Assembly (NCBI GenBank): GCA_902805475.1
Contig: CADCSX010000009.1
Location: forward strand, 992,001-1,056,000
Direction: 5' to 3'
Length of the DNA: 64,000 nt
Origin: Entonaema liquescens
Taxonomy: Eukaryota > Ascomycota > Sordariomycetes > Xylariales > Xylariaceae
Shown: piece after piece, positions 11,901 to 25,153 of the stretch
Layout: each line of letters opens with the position of its first letter
Position numbering within the stretch: position 1 is the first letter of the stretch
Position numbers and translations under genes: made by a program
The notes under the pieces: model-generated
What the model saw: only the letters and a program-made list of their open reading frames with translations
What the model was told of the DNA's origin: nothing
Databases searched by the model: none

Positions 11901-13987
11901 GGTCGGCAAGTAGATCAGCTTCGTCAAGGAAGTGGGTAGTAAGGATGATGGTTCGTTTTCCACGCTCGGCCAAAAGAATATCCCAAATTTTGCGTCGCGA
12001 GAGGGGATCAATTCCAGAAGAAACCTCGTCAACACAGCACACAGCACTTCCACCAGTTAACATCATTCCAAGCTGTAGCTTGCGCTTTTGGCCTCCTGAA
12101 AGAGTCTTAGACATAGCCTTAATCTTTGGCCCGAGGTCCACTGCCACCACCAAGTCATTGATCTCTTGTTTAGATGCAAGGTTTTTAGGGGACTTTAGTT
12201 TGTTAAAGATCCGAATGTGTTCTTCCACTGTCAACTCATCCCACAAAACATTCTTCTGCGGTGCGATACCCAAACCCCCCGTGCCATCGATTGTGATGCC
12301 ACCGCTAGTTAACTTGCTAATACCAGCAATCGAATCCAGCGTCGTACTCTTTCCACTACCGTTAGCGCCAAGTAAAGCCAGGATTTGCCCTCTCCTTGCG
12401 GTGAGTGTCAGCTTATCAACAGCCACAACTGGTTCCTTCGGTACTGATTTGAAGGGAAGTAATCGATTAAGGAAATTAGGATAGTATATTTTTGTGAAAC
12501 CTTCTAGGCGTACGGCATCGACCGGTGCTGTGTCTGCGGTTTGCCCCTGAAGAATTGTACGACCCTTTGTAGTCGTGCCGTGAAATACCCGTTCGAGATA
12601 AGCCCCGATGATGGGATAGACAATGATCTGAATGGCGAGGAATATCCAGAAAACATAACCAGGTATGTTCCAGGGATTATTAGGGGGGTTCTTTAATAAA
12701 TCGGCCGGATATGACAATCTTTCGTATCGCGCTATATACGTCATAAACCATACGAAGTTACAGGGTGTCTATCAGCGCCACGTTAGCCAGATCTCATCTT
12801 GAGCATAAATGTGAAGGCGATTAACTAAAGAATTAATCGCAAGAAACACATACGAAGAGTAAACTGAGAGCAGCAACGGTTCCAGTCTGAGGCGATGTCA
12901 GAGTTTGGGCTAAAATGGCTAACAGAATATAAGCAATCGTAGTCACGACACCTGATAGCTGTGATTTGCTGAAGAATGCGCCACCCAAGATGGAGAGAGA
13001 GGCCAAAGCAAGTCCGGTAAGGATGAAATAAAGAAGCACAATAGCAACACTCGTATCTGCCCAGACTCCCCGCGCAATGATGATAGAACCGATCACCCAT
13101 CCCGGAAGATAAACCGCGGCAAACGCAAGGTGATACGAGAGGAGCCTTGCAACCTGGGGCTCCCATCGGTACCTTGTAGGCATCATGGCGTCTAACAACT
13201 GAGACATGCCTATTTCTCTTTCGGTTGCCATGTGGCCAGTCATGTGGTAGCATATACCGATAACGACAACGAAAAAAGATACGCTTAAGAAGTTTGTTAA
13301 TGACGACTGGTAATTGCGCCGGATCCGTGCGGCCCGTTCCTCTTGGGTTTCCGGAGTGAACGGGTACTCTTCAATATTGTCCGGGATCCGCGACTGGCCA
13401 CCGGTATTAGAAAGACCCGAAATTGCGGCATCCACGGCTCGCTGTAGAGGAAGAGTGTAGACTTGGGCACTGTTGTCATCTGATGTTACGTCAACCCTCG
13501 ATCCCAACTCGCCGTCCGCTCGCAGAGTGTAATTCCAAATACCCCCTTCTCCCTCGGACGGGGAAGAATAAAATACTACAGCGCCATAGCAGGGTGACAC
13601 GCCACGTAAAGAACTCCGGCACGCATAAGACAGATCGGACAGACTCGATAACTTCGACGCATTCTTTCCGGCTCCGGTTACCGTTTGCGAAAGCGTATCG
13701 ATAACACGTTCAATGTCGCCACCAACTAAGCCATTATTCACAAAAGCGACCGTATTACGATTCGTATCGGTCGCGGCAATAAGTCCGTCATGTAGCGATC
13801 TAATAGGGCGCGAGTCGCCAATGCCATATACGGCCGGCGGCACGAACAGATTCCGCGCAAAGGTAAGGAAAGCGGCCAGAAGAACGGGAAGGATAAGCGC
13901 TCTAATAACGGTGGCGTACCAATGGCGGAGGACGACGATCTTGAGATTCTTGGACGTTAAGGTCCAAGTCTGTCGCAAGAATACCAT
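8926..13987 (-). CDS. ABCA-subfamily full-size ABC transporter
   Basis: Two exons, 13987-12854 and 12768-8926, are joined in phase 0 across an 85-nt intron, giving 1658 residues. The order is TMD1-NBD1-TMD2-NBD2, as in eukaryotic ABCA lipid transporters. TMD1 begins with a hydrophobic helix followed by a large extracytosolic loop. NBD1 has Walker A GANGSGKST (residues 512-520), signature LSGGQKRK and Walker B-like CCVDEVSSG. NBD2 has Walker A GPNGAGKST (1309-1317), LSGGNKRK near 1406 and VVLLDEPSSGLD near 1430. NBD1's Walker B glutamate is kept but the following Pro is Val. The C-terminal regulatory region ends near LDQVFLTIVG. A further 65-residue Lys/Gly-rich tail follows, whose last part reads like translated 3' sequence. 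Membrane lipid movement is the family role; the substrate is unknown. The 3' end (about 9.05-9.55 kb) is much richer in GC than the rest of the gene. Confidence 0.95.
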
Positions 13988-15635
13988 TGTCGTCGGTAGC
14001 GGACGGGCTCGCAGTCAGTCTCGTCTCGGGAAGGAAGAAAAAAACGTCCTATGAAAGACGGTCGAGTCGAATCGAAGGCCGGTGTCTGCTGACAGATCCG
14101 CGTTCGTAAGGAATATCTTTTTATCGCGCCATGTAAGATATATGCGTTCAGGTAGCCCAATATTAGATCAGATGTATCTATCTATAAAGTAGGAAAGGAA
14201 AAGACGGAAAATTCGGGTAACTTAGAACAAAGAATGGAGAGTGAAGTTGAGTATATATTTTTGTATCGAATAATATCAAGCAAATACTAAGCTTCCCACC
14301 ATTCCCAAAAAAAAAAAAAACCGTTTACGCAAGAAGATGATAATACCACCAAGAAACCCAAGCACTCGCCTAGATAACGTAGCCTCATTCAGACCAAGGG
14401 CGTTCCACGATCTACCCAGACCTCACGAGCTTTTTTTCATGGGTGTGAAATGCGTAGGGTGATGGTATAAAGGGCGATTGGGATTGGTCCGAAGGTCCCG
14501 GAATCTCGTTTCTTAGGTACGAAATGACGAGGAAAGCAGTTTTAGACCAAAGAGGTACAAAAGCCGTAACCCGTAGGCAGTGGCAGTGCGGCCTGTAAGC
14601 TCGTTGATTATTTCCCACATCGGGTATAGGGCGTAGTACCAGCCAATGGGAGCCACATGGAAATTTAGCTGCCTAGCTGCAAGAACCGGGTACCCACATC
14701 TGCAACGTCGAGACCTGAATCTAGGTAAGTGTGGACCTTATGCCGACGCCCGATTAAAAACGGCCCGCTTGGCTCATGTCAAACCTTAAAAGTCTCTAGT
14801 GCGTAACTCCGAAGGTCCGCTGCGCGATGTGAGCTATTTCTAAGCGATGAGCGTACTATTGTATAATTTAAAGCGACGTGGATTCCAATGCTGGAATTAC
14901 ATACCTTACGTACACCACATGTTGGTATGTAGTATGAAGTATGCCCGTAGATATACCTGATATATTATCACCTCTATATAAATATAACTATGTATGTACC
15001 CGCCTAGGTAATACTTCCCGAGGAGTGAAAAAAACAGCAGTACAATAACGTCATACCTCATTGGTAAAAAGATGTTCTGTACCTCTCTTTCAGCAAACAC
15101 CTTAAGTCCTAATTCGTCAATTTCAACGGAGATATGTGCTGCAGATTCCCGTAAGAGGCAGCAACATGCATATACATTACATGGAAAATCTATGCATACA
15201 TATATGTATGCACCTTACAGCATGTTACGCTGCGGACGAATAAACGAGCCATACAAAATTGACGCGTCAACACATACCTAACCCGTCGGAAAGAATGACG
15301 AGAGACGTCTTGGAAACCTTTATTATAATAGTTTGAGCTACCGCATAGGTTGCACTACGAGATGCCAATACCTGTACCCAACAGCACCGCCTCCTCCTGA
15401 TGGAAGATACGCACACCGAATCCTTGTCGTGAGCCCTGCAATGCGGCTGCTTACTAGCCGATTGCTATAGCTAAGGTATACATGTAGGATCGGCGGGCTA
15501 CACCGGTTGAAGGTTGGCCGCATCTGACAAAACCTAAAACTATTCCAATGTACTTCACAACCTTACTATACGTCTTGGCTTCATGGTGGATATTTAAAAG
15601 CCTCATCGACCTAGGTATGTATTAATCCCCTAGAC
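13988..15635. other. Intergenic 1.6 kb
   Basis: No gene recognised on either strand. It holds an A14-type run near 14310 and AT-rich sequence near 14900-15000. The part next to 13987 is the ABC transporter promoter. Confidence 0.5.
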
Positions 15636-18155
15636 TTAGTCCACCATAAAGCCCCCCGCATAGTCGTCATCTATCATAAAACCGCCAGCTTCACCGCTGT
15701 CATCACTTTGCTGTGCCATGTCCTCCACCTCGTGCTCTTGTGCTACATCGTTCCCATTGTCAAGGCCCGTGGTATCTTGGTTGTTGGTTTCTTCTTCAGA
15801 GTCGACACCTTCCCAAATCCGTTGCCGGACCCTAAGGCCCCTTAAAAATAATTTCCAAGTCTTAAGAGCTTCGCGGGCCCGCAACTCTTTTTCTATATCG
15901 GCTTCCCTGTCTTTGAGACCTGTAATTATAGCCCGGACAGCCTCCTCGTGTTCCGCAGCGACTACTACTCCGTATAAGACTGCCGTGCCTTGCCTACCCC
16001 TAAATTGAAAGCCAGTGAGAGCAGGCGCATAATCAACTCCTAGTATGAAAGCGGCTCGAGCGCCAAGTTCGTCAGCCACGTAGACACCACCCTCTGGAAC
16101 CATGCTTGGCACGTAAATATCCAGGTTTCCGAATCTGTTCTTCGGTATTCGTCCGTTAACGACGGGTGGGTGTTTAAATTGTACGGTCTGGTCGAATGTG
16201 TAAATGGGCGTTCCAGCCGTCCCATCAGAATCCTCTTCCTCTTCATCCAGTGAATCTGCTTTCGGCTTTGCACGTTTAGGTAGAAACTTAACCGGTATCT
16301 CGTTTGGGAGGACCTCTCTGCCCATTCTATACCACTTCTCCCTGCTGCGAGCAATCTGTACATTCTTACGCCTGTATATCTTCTCTAAGGGGCCGTTACT
16401 ACCAGCCCCTATAGTCCCTGATGCAGAAGCACCAGGCGTAAGCACCTCATTCCGCCTAAAGTGACGTTCAAGTGCATATACTGGATGATCCTTGAAGTCG
16501 GCAATATTACGAGGCATAGGTTCCCGCAACTCGATGGCTGTCAATTCGTTGTCCTCGATCTGATCCAAATCCGAAGTGAAGCCACGAGAGTAAGTCCGAA
16601 GAACTTTCCGCCACCATTTTTCGCCAGTCGCTTCTGCGCTTTCAATTCGCATCTTTCTCGTTTTCGCGTTGTACGCTTTCGCATAGCGGCGAGTTACATC
16701 TTTTGCTGTGCCGTCGGCTTCAAAGGCAATGACGTAGGTCATACAATTTTCCCGATCCAAAGCTGGGGGCTCCATTTTCTGAGGTTTCCAGAACGAATCT
16801 GTCACTAATGGGTCGACGGGCTGCCACTTCTGATGGGCCTCGTCTAGAATTTCAACCCAATAGATAGGATATCGAGACTCACGAATCTTTTTAGGCGTAG
16901 AAGGAGCTTCGCGAGATGAGCTAGGGGTATGCATTAATGGAACCTGATAAGCCATAGCATTTGGATGTCCTAACCGCCTGCGGATTGGATCAATCGTCTC
17001 AGCTGATGATTTTTCCGTATTATTATTTGCGGCATCCTGGTGCATCTGTGCGTATCGCGCTGCAATAGATAATTTCCCTTCCTGTTTTGGCGGTTTCCCT
17101 AAAGAAGGGCCCCCGGAAGTAAATGCGAGGGGTTGAAGGGAGCATACAAGCCTAGCTTCGACACCAGCGCTGCGGAGGAGTGCACAGTACAATTGGGCGC
17201 CAACATCACGCGAACCATTGAGAGACTTGGCCGCATTTCGGAAATCTGACTTTTCTCTGGCGGATTCTATATCATCCGGGAGCTTATACTATGAATATAA
17301 ATTAGTCTATCATCCATAGTAATGGGAATCAGGTGAGCGTACACCTTGAAGATGCTCTTCCTTCTCAGCCCAGAGTGCCCTTCGAAGTCCTCGCTCGGTG
17401 ATCTGAAATTTTGTTTTATACATGGTTCCTACTTGCTCTAGACCATCTTTGAGGGATTGTGTCCGCCCAAATTGAGTAAGCTGAGTCCCCGGGTTAAGGT
17501 ATTTGACCATTTTCTTAGTCAGGAGTGTTCGTAGTGTATCCTGGACGATGGTATCATTGCACCATTGATTCCTACGAGCGACGTGTGCTAACAGACACAG
17601 CAGATGTGTCTTATGTATTTCAATTCGACGATCTTTTTCTGCCCTGCTGATCGGCTTCCGCCTATCAACAGTTTTCTGAGAGCCTGTAGTCGTCTGTGTT
17701 GAGAAGTCAAGTATGATATCTTTATTGGTATCTTCAGCTTTGTCTAAGTTCGGGGGAGGTAACGAGAAATCGACATCCTCAAATTGTAAATCATCATCAT
17801 CATCATCATCATCCTCTTCATCCGAATCTCTATATACCGTCTGAACGGTTGCAGCTGGTAGCGGTACATCCTCGAACTGCACATCTTCTTCATCGTCAAC
17901 ATCTTCGACCCTGGGCGTTACCTCCGGGTGATTCGGTGTCACAATTGATTCTTCACTATTCTGACCGGCTCGCCGCCTTTTTAGGGGTCGCTCGGGCAAA
18001 GGCGCATCGGATTTGACTTCGGCTTCGACAAGCATTTGTCGATAGATATCCGGAACATCGGAGCGCCTCGTACTGGACCTTGTCTGTCGGGAGGACCTAG
18101 AGGCCGTCGCGTTCGTCGCATGATTTTTAGATGCTGCACGTTTTCTTCCAGCCAT
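15636..18155 (-). CDS. rad4: DNA damage recognition protein Rad4/XPC
   Basis: Exon 1 is 18155-17343 and exon 2 is 17288-15636, joined in phase 0 across a 54-nt intron, giving 821 residues. Rad4/XPC binds helix-distorting lesions and starts global nucleotide excision repair. Residues 1-170 are basic, then strongly acidic (an Asp run near 17800, on a GAT repeat), and probably disordered. The middle holds the transglutaminase-like fold, with AGVEARLVCSLQPL at about 311-324 and YWVEILDE further on. The beta-hairpin domains BHD1-3 follow: EPMPRNIADFKDHPVYALERHF-type sequence near 526, then NLDIYVPSMVPEGGVYV and the FQFRGRQGTAVLYGVVVA segment. The tail is acidic. All elements are in the family order. 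The start MAGRKRA is the first in-frame ATG and is followed by a likely nuclear localisation sequence. The protein is somewhat shorter than many mould homologues. Confidence 0.95.
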
Positions 18156-18845
18156 CGGAATAAATTCACGAATTATATTATATTAAGCAGTAAATAAAAG
18201 GGAATTTCAAAGTAGACGTTATGTCGGCGGCAATATATATAACAGTTGGAGATGCATGATGCAAATCGTAAATCAGTCGCCTTACAAATGCATCGAGAAG
18301 GCGCCTGAGCTTGACGTAAATGCCCGGCATTTAGGTACATTGTAACCGCGAACGAGGGGCAGGACCCCCCAGGAATGCGATGCATCAGGCTCGAAAGCAC
18401 GTGACTTAGAGTTTCGCGTTTTTTGCGTTTAATGAGAGCCACAATAGGTTAGGTCCGCCTTCCGCTTCCCGCCATTATCTTATCATTTCTAGAATCGAAT
18501 ATCCACAGCATAGGTACCTTATCCATAGGTAGGTAAGCATGCCTAATGTAACACTATTACAGATCACATTTACGATAACTCCTAACTATTCAAGTAACCT
18601 TGCGATTTTTCTTCATTTTCAGCTATATAATTCATGGCTACCACCCTCTCTACTCTTATTAACTAAAGTCATATACCCGTCGGCTTCCACAGTTAGAAAA
18701 GCTATAGCAAGACACCCCTTATCATCCATTTATTACGTATCGTCAGAAAAGTTCCGCGTCTCATTCTACGCGCTCCCAAGTGCTAGCTCGTATTTGATTC
18801 GTCTTATTCCTCAAGTCTCAACGGATAGCATTATCCAGCTACATC
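18156..18845. other. Intergenic
   Basis: Rad4 promoter region plus the 3' flank of the next minus-strand gene. Short TAGGTA words occur near 18510-18535. No gene recognised. Confidence 0.5.
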
Positions 18846-19109
18846 TTAACTTCCTGGGGAACGACTTGTTGATGAAGCAGAAGCTGCAGCCAGTGCCTCA
18901 GCTTCGTCTTCGGCTTCAGCCATCTCCCTCGCTTCTTGAAGAAGCCTATCCCAGCATTCGTTGCACATTCCGTCGTTCCATTTGATGACAACTTTGTCCA
19001 CTTCACCTCTGGGTCCTAAGCATCTCTTGAATAATTCAACACACGTCTGTGGTTGTACGAAACCCCAACAAGAGCAACCATACCAACGCTGATATAGCTC
19101 CTTACACAT
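18846..19109 (-). CDS. Small cysteine-rich intracellular protein
   Basis: A single exon of 87 codons starting MCKELYQRW. Seven Cys lie in the first 52 residues (C2, C12, C14, C23, C30, C49, C52), including CxC and CxxC pairs, which suggests a metal-binding knuckle. There is no signal peptide, so an effector-type secreted role is unlikely. The C-terminal third is an Ala/Glu-rich helix followed by a Ser-rich end. The open frame extends upstream to 19232, but the upstream part looks non-coding, so I chose the internal ATG. Small proteins beginning MC..(Y/H) with this Cys pattern occur widely in moulds without a known role. I do not recognise a named family. Confidence 0.55.
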   Translation of the reverse strand: MCKELYQRWYGCSCWGFVQPQTCVELFKRCLGPRGEVDKVVIKWNDGMCNECWDRLLQEAREMAEAEDEAEALAAASASSTSRSPGS

Positions 19110-20163
19110 CGTCCAGAAGCGATAACGAAAAAAGGGATGGATTATAGATAAGAACGAATGATCATATAGGAGCTCGAGTAATATGGCTCTTTTCGTGCCA
19201 AGACGGTGTAACGCGGGACGTTGAATTCGCAAGCCTCAAAATATTGTTGAGTAAAACTTGGGAATTAGGGTATTCGATACCTGTTCTTTTTGGTTCAATC
19301 CCCTTCACTGACGATCAACAATAAGTATTGGGTGATCCGAAACCCTCTTAGCTGTCTAATAACAGTGGCGATCATTTAGAGGTTGTTCGTTGTGTTAACT
19401 CGTCAACATTGCAGTCAGAGTTGGCGTCGTGTACTGCCTTCAAGGTGGTTTGAAGAATCTGTTAATAGCGATGATTTTTAGTTGTCTAGTAACAACACAA
19501 TCATCCTATCAGGAATAAATGAGACTTAGCAAGACTATGGAATAGTCAAACAGACGGAGAAAAAGGGCGAGTTTCAGTGGCTTCTGGGCTAAAAGGAGTA
19601 ATATTCGTGAGACGGAGATGTTGCGCACCGGATCAGATCACCAATGTATTTCTACGATACTTAACCCTACTTTACCTTAACTCACAAGCATTCAGGGTTC
19701 TATGGCCTAGAACAGCGGTAACGGCAGCTGCAAGGACCCCACTATGCTTGCTGTCAGAATCCCGGGAACCATGCCAAAACCACGCTCGGCCGTACGACGC
19801 ACATCTAACTAATGTGGTGTTCGGGAGAACCATTCATTCTACTTACATACACGAGGACACGAGGCATTTTTAAGGGATCGAGATCTACTTCCTACCCGGT
19901 TCACCCTCGTCGAAATGCTCTAACCTGTCACAAGCCGTCTTCGGCAGGATACGGTGAAGCGTCGGGAAGATCATTCATTTAAACCCTTGAACTGGTCTAC
20001 GAGCCTATATGATAACTGAAGGCAGTTCGAAAACGTTCCACAACCGGGACTTTCTTGCATCCAACTGTCTTGTTCGCGTGAAAGTCGGCAGATTAAATCA
20101 GCCGCATGTAACTCTCCAACACCAATGTCAGCCTCAATATATCTCAACGTTTACACTCTTCTA
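19110..20163. other. Intergenic 1 kb
   Basis: No gene recognised. A short plus-strand frame at 19577-19873 has no family resemblance and no splice partner. Confidence 0.5.
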
Positions 20164-21934
20164 TCAGTAAAGGACCCCAAGAGGATATTCTGGAGGAATG
20201 TTGGAGATATTTGGATGTATCGTCGGCACCGTAACATAAGGTTTTGTTGGGACAGTGTCGTTCGCAAACGCTGGCGCCTTTCGCATTGGTCGAAGACAGG
20301 TAAAGTGATTTGCAATGTTAAGTAGCTTCTTCTCGCTAAATGGGAGGCCTAATATTTCCATTCCAATGGGAACACCCATTGGTGCATCCACCGACGGTTC
20401 CGAGAATCCAACGGGGACAGTAACCACCGGGACACCAGTTAAGGCTGCGAGAATACCGTTGCGTCCGGCTTGGGACGGCGAGCCAATTTTGACTACAAGA
20501 TTCTTCTGTTCCGGGTAGATAACAGCATCGAGCTTATTTTTCATAAAAGTTTCATTAACTGCCGCTTTAAGGCGATCGATACCCTGCTTAGCCGTCGTGT
20601 ATCCCGGATCAGCTGGCGACCAAACTCTGGAGTTGTTTATGAAGCTGTATTGGGCTGGGATAACCAGAAATTTTCCGCTTCCATATACCTCGTCCCAAGT
20701 AGCCGGTCTATCTCCGGTAAGGTTTGGACTGGATAGGTAATTATTTAACGACTCTTTGAACTCGTATTGTTGGACATCGAATTGGGCAATTGCTGATGCG
20801 TTGTAGATCGACTCTGTCACGTTGACGATTTCAACTCCCTGTGATTGAAGGAAATCAATAGCATTTTCCAAAGCATTGATTACTGGAGTCGTTTCATCGG
20901 ATACCGTATGGTTCCAGAACCCGTCCAACACCCCAATTCGAAGTCCATTGAGGCTCCCGTCGCCTAAACCCCGTGTATAATCTATTCCTCTAGCCTCTGG
21001 TGGGACGAGGAGAGTGGCATTATCAGCTTTATCGACGCCAACGCTTGCCATAACGGTTAATGCCACTGCAAGATCTTGGATGTTCCTTGCAATAGGTCCA
21101 ATACTATCCTGTGTGAAGCTAATGGGCATGATGCCCGCTCTTGATATAAGCCCTCGTGTCGGGCGCACACTAACGAGGTTATTTGCACTTGCAGGACTAC
21201 GGAGACTGTTAACAGCATCCGTACCCGTGCCAAATATCGCAAAGCTAGTTGCAATCGCGGCACCGGTACCGCCACTGCTACCCCCGGCGTCCTAGTCTGA
21301 TCGTATGGGTTTATTGTCTGTCCCCCTAGAGACGACACTGTAAGGCCCTCCAGCGCCACTATTACAACCTTGATCAGCATAGTTTCAGAACACAGGATTA
21401 TCTTCCAGAATCTGATGGACACATACTTTCATGGAGATTAGTTTTGCCTAGGACTATTGCGCCTTCCTTCTTCAATGCCTTAACGGAAGGAGTATCAACG
21501 ATTGGTTGGTTGCCGGCCAAATCGGCACATGACCCCGTTGTGTTCGTGCCCACAGCATCATAATTGTCCTTTAGCAGGATAGGAACACAGAGTAGCTTGC
21601 CTGCTAAGTCGCCAGTTGCAAGTCTCTTATCTATCTCATCTGCTGCTAAGAGCGCGTTTGGATTAAGGCTAATGAGTGCATTGATAGTCGGGTTAAATTT
21701 TTCAATACGCGAAAGGAAAGCAGATACCACAGTGCGGCATGTAGTCGACTTTGTAACAAGCGCAAACCGTACCTCCTCGACGGTCGACTCTAGGGGTTCG
21801 AACGTAGCAGTGTGACCATGGACCGTCAATATTTGAAGAAAGAATACGCTAAGAATCCAAACTATCATAGACGCCTGGGCGTATGGTAAGTTATCAGTGG
21901 CCGATACGAGAAATTTCATGATGAGTTTCAACAT
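20164..21934 (-). CDS. Amidase-signature hydrolase, secreted, one-base frameshift
   Basis: Exon 1 is 21934-21427 and exon 2 is 21358-20164, joined in phase 1 across a 68-nt intron (NLHE/ALEGL). The amidase fold is clear: PILLKDNYDAVGTNTT carries the catalytic Lys, and GGSSGGTGAAI is the Ser-rich signature. RPTRGLISRAGIMPIS and DLAVALTVM follow. The N terminus has a hydrophobic signal-like segment; translation could start at 21934 or at the internal ATG at 21868. The frame breaks in a C5 run (G5 on the coding strand) at 21281-21285, exactly before the signature Ser residues. One more base gives a full protein of about 567 residues ending GVLY. Such enzymes hydrolyse amides outside the cell or in the vacuole; the substrate is unknown. 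A sequencing error is more likely than a dead gene because the downstream 370 codons are intact. Confidence 0.8.
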
Positions 21935-23651
21935 TTAAAGCCGCTGGTGTATGAGCAAGCTGTCTCTAGAACCCATCTAAAGCTTCTACTAAACCTGATC
22001 TTATATAGGTTGGTCATAGTCCACGTTCAGCCCCTCTAAGATAAAGAGGCTCTTAGTTTGTCCGAGACATTTATGTGGGAAAAGAGTGTAAGTGGACTCT
22101 TGGGTTACACCAATAACCACAAAACCGTTTCTCAACTATACTCTCACATAATACGGGTAACATCCTTCACGAGCAAATCAAATGAGTGGTAGTACTTTTC
22201 AACTCGATGTTGGTTGATGTTTAACACCAATTCCGAGTCACGTTAGCATCTCCAATTCATCAAAGGTGGTATATAAAACATGTTACTTATGATGAACATA
22301 ACTAGATTCGGATTTTCTAATGGATTTTTACTGTCAGCAGACTTTATAATCAGTTATTAGGTCGGCCAAAAAGCATAGAGACCAACAAGGTCTTTCTAAC
22401 CCCTAATCAAATTTTGACCCACGTACACCGAGTCTCTATGGATATGCGGCGATGTCGTAATTAGGAACCCGTACAAACGCGTTTCCATGTCGTGTAACTG
22501 GAAGACGGGTTGTACCAAAGGAAATGCAATCGGCAGCCAATCGATAGTCTTGAGCCATGCTCAGCTTTCATCATTAGAGCATGGCGTCTCTTCCACCCGC
22601 TCTACTTATGCCCTATGCGATACATATTAATCGACCTTGCATATCTCTCCCAAAAAAAGGGTTTAGTTCTCAACTGAGTATCTTTCCCACGTGTGTAGAT
22701 ATAGTATCAAATGAGCGAGCTACGCCGCGTAATCATAGCCGATAGAGGAACCAACAGGCCCCCCAATGAAAATAAGTAGGAAGCGAGTCTTGTGATATGG
22801 CAATCTATCTGAACAGGTACGCAGGGTGTAAGTGATACTAGTGATATAATTTGACGAGCGCTGTTTGTTGCGCAATGTTGGATGGTAGTGCCCCTTATAT
22901 CACATTTGACAGACTCACAAGCAAAAAGTACTTGGCGTGGCATGAAATATCCGTTAACGATAAAAGCACGTCACCGTTGCAGGCCCGGCGTCTTGGGATG
23001 GCGCATGATTGGCCAGCCTTGAGGCTTGCTTTCGGGTTCAGCAGGGTCAATGCACATGGTGCGCGAGCTGGGTCTAACGCTTTTGTTCAATCCAAATACC
23101 GCATTCAGAAATCAGTCGTGGATATGTGAGTTGCTGGTTGGATAATACCCTGGGTTTTCGTAAACAGGGATTACGGAAATGGGACCATGGTCCCCTGTAC
23201 AAGCACGTAATGTACGGTGTGGGAAAGGTATTCGCTGGAGATGAGGTAGGTGATGGTTGTCAAGTATTAACGCGGTTCGGAATTCGTCTAAGTGTAGTCA
23301 TTGTACTCATTTCGACTCTGGCTGTATGGCTAGTCTAGTTGCTCGAGCGTACGAACGAATATTCATCACATCTCAAATCAAATGAAGCAATCGGCTACTT
23401 CAATTCATTGTCCCTATGTATATTTCGTATCTCGTAAGAACAAGGGGAGAATGGCAGATGTAATCTCTCTGCCTCGGTAATTCTGCAAGGACTAATCCAA
23501 AGATTCCACCAACTATTACCTACCCCTACGGTCTCCCTCTTCTAACGAGACGATACATGGAACTCGGGCTTACGGGGGATGGAGCTATACTTGTTTCGTC
23601 AAAGCAAAGACAGCACGAGACCCTCCCTCAGAACCCGGAAATATTTTCATC
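21935..23651. other. Intergenic 1.7 kb
   Basis: No supported gene. Two short plus-strand frames around 22851-23338 lack homology and composition expected of real proteins. Confidence 0.5.
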
Positions 23652-25153
23652 TTAATGAGCTGATATGCCTCGTTTGGGTCTCACTCTGACGTTGCCCTCC
23701 TGGAGAGCTTTGTCTGAGATGTCGGCGAGCGGATCCTTCTTGTCGAAGGCGTAGCTAGCGCGCTCGTCCCGCGACATCTTTAAGATGTTGTACCTTTCGC
23801 CACCGATCTTGTACTCCTTGGAAAACTTCTTGAACTGCAAGACAAGTCCGCGTTAATAGAGTCGACCTATAATAATAATAATAATAATAAGGGGTGATAT
23901 AGGGAGATGCTAAGCTTACCTTCTTCTTCCAATCCCACCTATCCGACCTAGGCGAGCCAGAAATCGGCTTAATCTTGCCCCCGGTCGATCTTTCTAACGA
24001 CCTCACCTTGTCGTCCGTGCCGTAGCATCCGGCCTGGCTGAGATCAATGCCGGCTTTCTTTGCGTAGCCAACGACCTCCTTGCGGAAAGGGAGCTCAAGA
24101 TCTGGAATCTCTAAGTCTTCAATCCAATAGAGGTAGAAGGTCATGATTAGTCCCAGGTCCTTGATCTCGGAATCAGCCTTGAGCATCTTCGCCCGGTCGA
24201 GCTCGTTCAGCACTGTGAGTAGAGCACGGCCAACAAGGTTGACGGTGGTATTTATCTTTTGCACATCGCCCGTTGCTATTCGCGCGGGTCAGCTGGCTGT
24301 TTATGGTATGCTCGTCTGAGCTCTCTTTCGAACTGACCTATCCACCCGTGAAGGGGAATTTCTAGGAGCCATTGCATCATGGCGGCCACAATTGCCCACA
24401 TTTGCTTCAAGGTCCTCTTGCTGCGCTTCTTCCTCGTGAACTCTTTATCGAAGGCGATAAGCTAACGACAGTCAGTTATTCCGTCGTAGTAGTTGGCTTG
24501 AAGAAAGGGCCGTGCCCCCCTCACCATATTCTCGATCATTTCCTGCATACCCTGTCCGTGGAAGTGCTTGTGGATATGCATCTTGAAGAAATCGGGGTTT
24601 GTATATGACGCCCGCCTTTCCCATGCCGAAAACAGTTTCCAGGTCTCCCACATGGCAATCCACCGATGGTCTGGATGCTCACTGGCTGGCTTCATCTCGA
24701 TGTTGTCTTCAGCTCGGATTACCTGGTTATATTCCTCAAGCAGGTCGTCATCGTCGAGCTGATCATCTTCATCCTTGTCCTCATTCTCATTTTGGATGTC
24801 AAAGAAGGGACGGAACATGCAATAATACTCATAAGGAGGACGGACGTCCGAGCTGTCGTCGTTATTCTATTAAACAGTTTGAGTAAAGCTATATCTCATC
24901 TGAAGTGAGGATAAATACATACCTCGTCCTCCTCTTCTTCTTCGGAGCTAACATTTACTTCATCACTTTCTTCCACCCATTCTCCACCTCTTGTGATCCT
25001 TGGTGGCCCCGGCCGCTCACCCGAGTTCGATTTTGTCCGGGATATGAGGAAACCCGGGGGTGAGAATCTATATATGAGATATGCGGATACCAGAACCGGG
25101 GCGATCGACAGCAGCAGCGTCCTCTTTGATGGGATCGTGCTTAGCGAAGCCAT
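23652..25153 (-). CDS. Single-TM protein of unknown function
   Basis: Five exons join cleanly: 25153-24923, 24866-24525, 24461-24338, 24275-23920 and 23834-23652, giving 411 residues. Residues about 12-30 form one hydrophobic helix after a short N terminus, consistent with a membrane anchor. An acidic Glu/Asp stretch follows at about 60-80 and a second one near 95-110. The rest is a mixed helical domain with many aromatic residues (HRWIAMWETWKLF, HKHFHGQGMQEMIENM, MMQWLLEIPLHGWI). It ends in a basic region with WDWKKKFKKF and RVRPKRG. No family is recognised. Clean phase across four introns (85, 62, 63 and 56 nt) and balanced composition argue that it is real. The 85-nt intron contains an ATT/TAA microsatellite. 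Confidence 0.8.

Noticed and set aside
22851..23338. Two adjacent plus-strand frames
   Set aside because: No family resemblance, no plausible join in phase, ordinary chance length.
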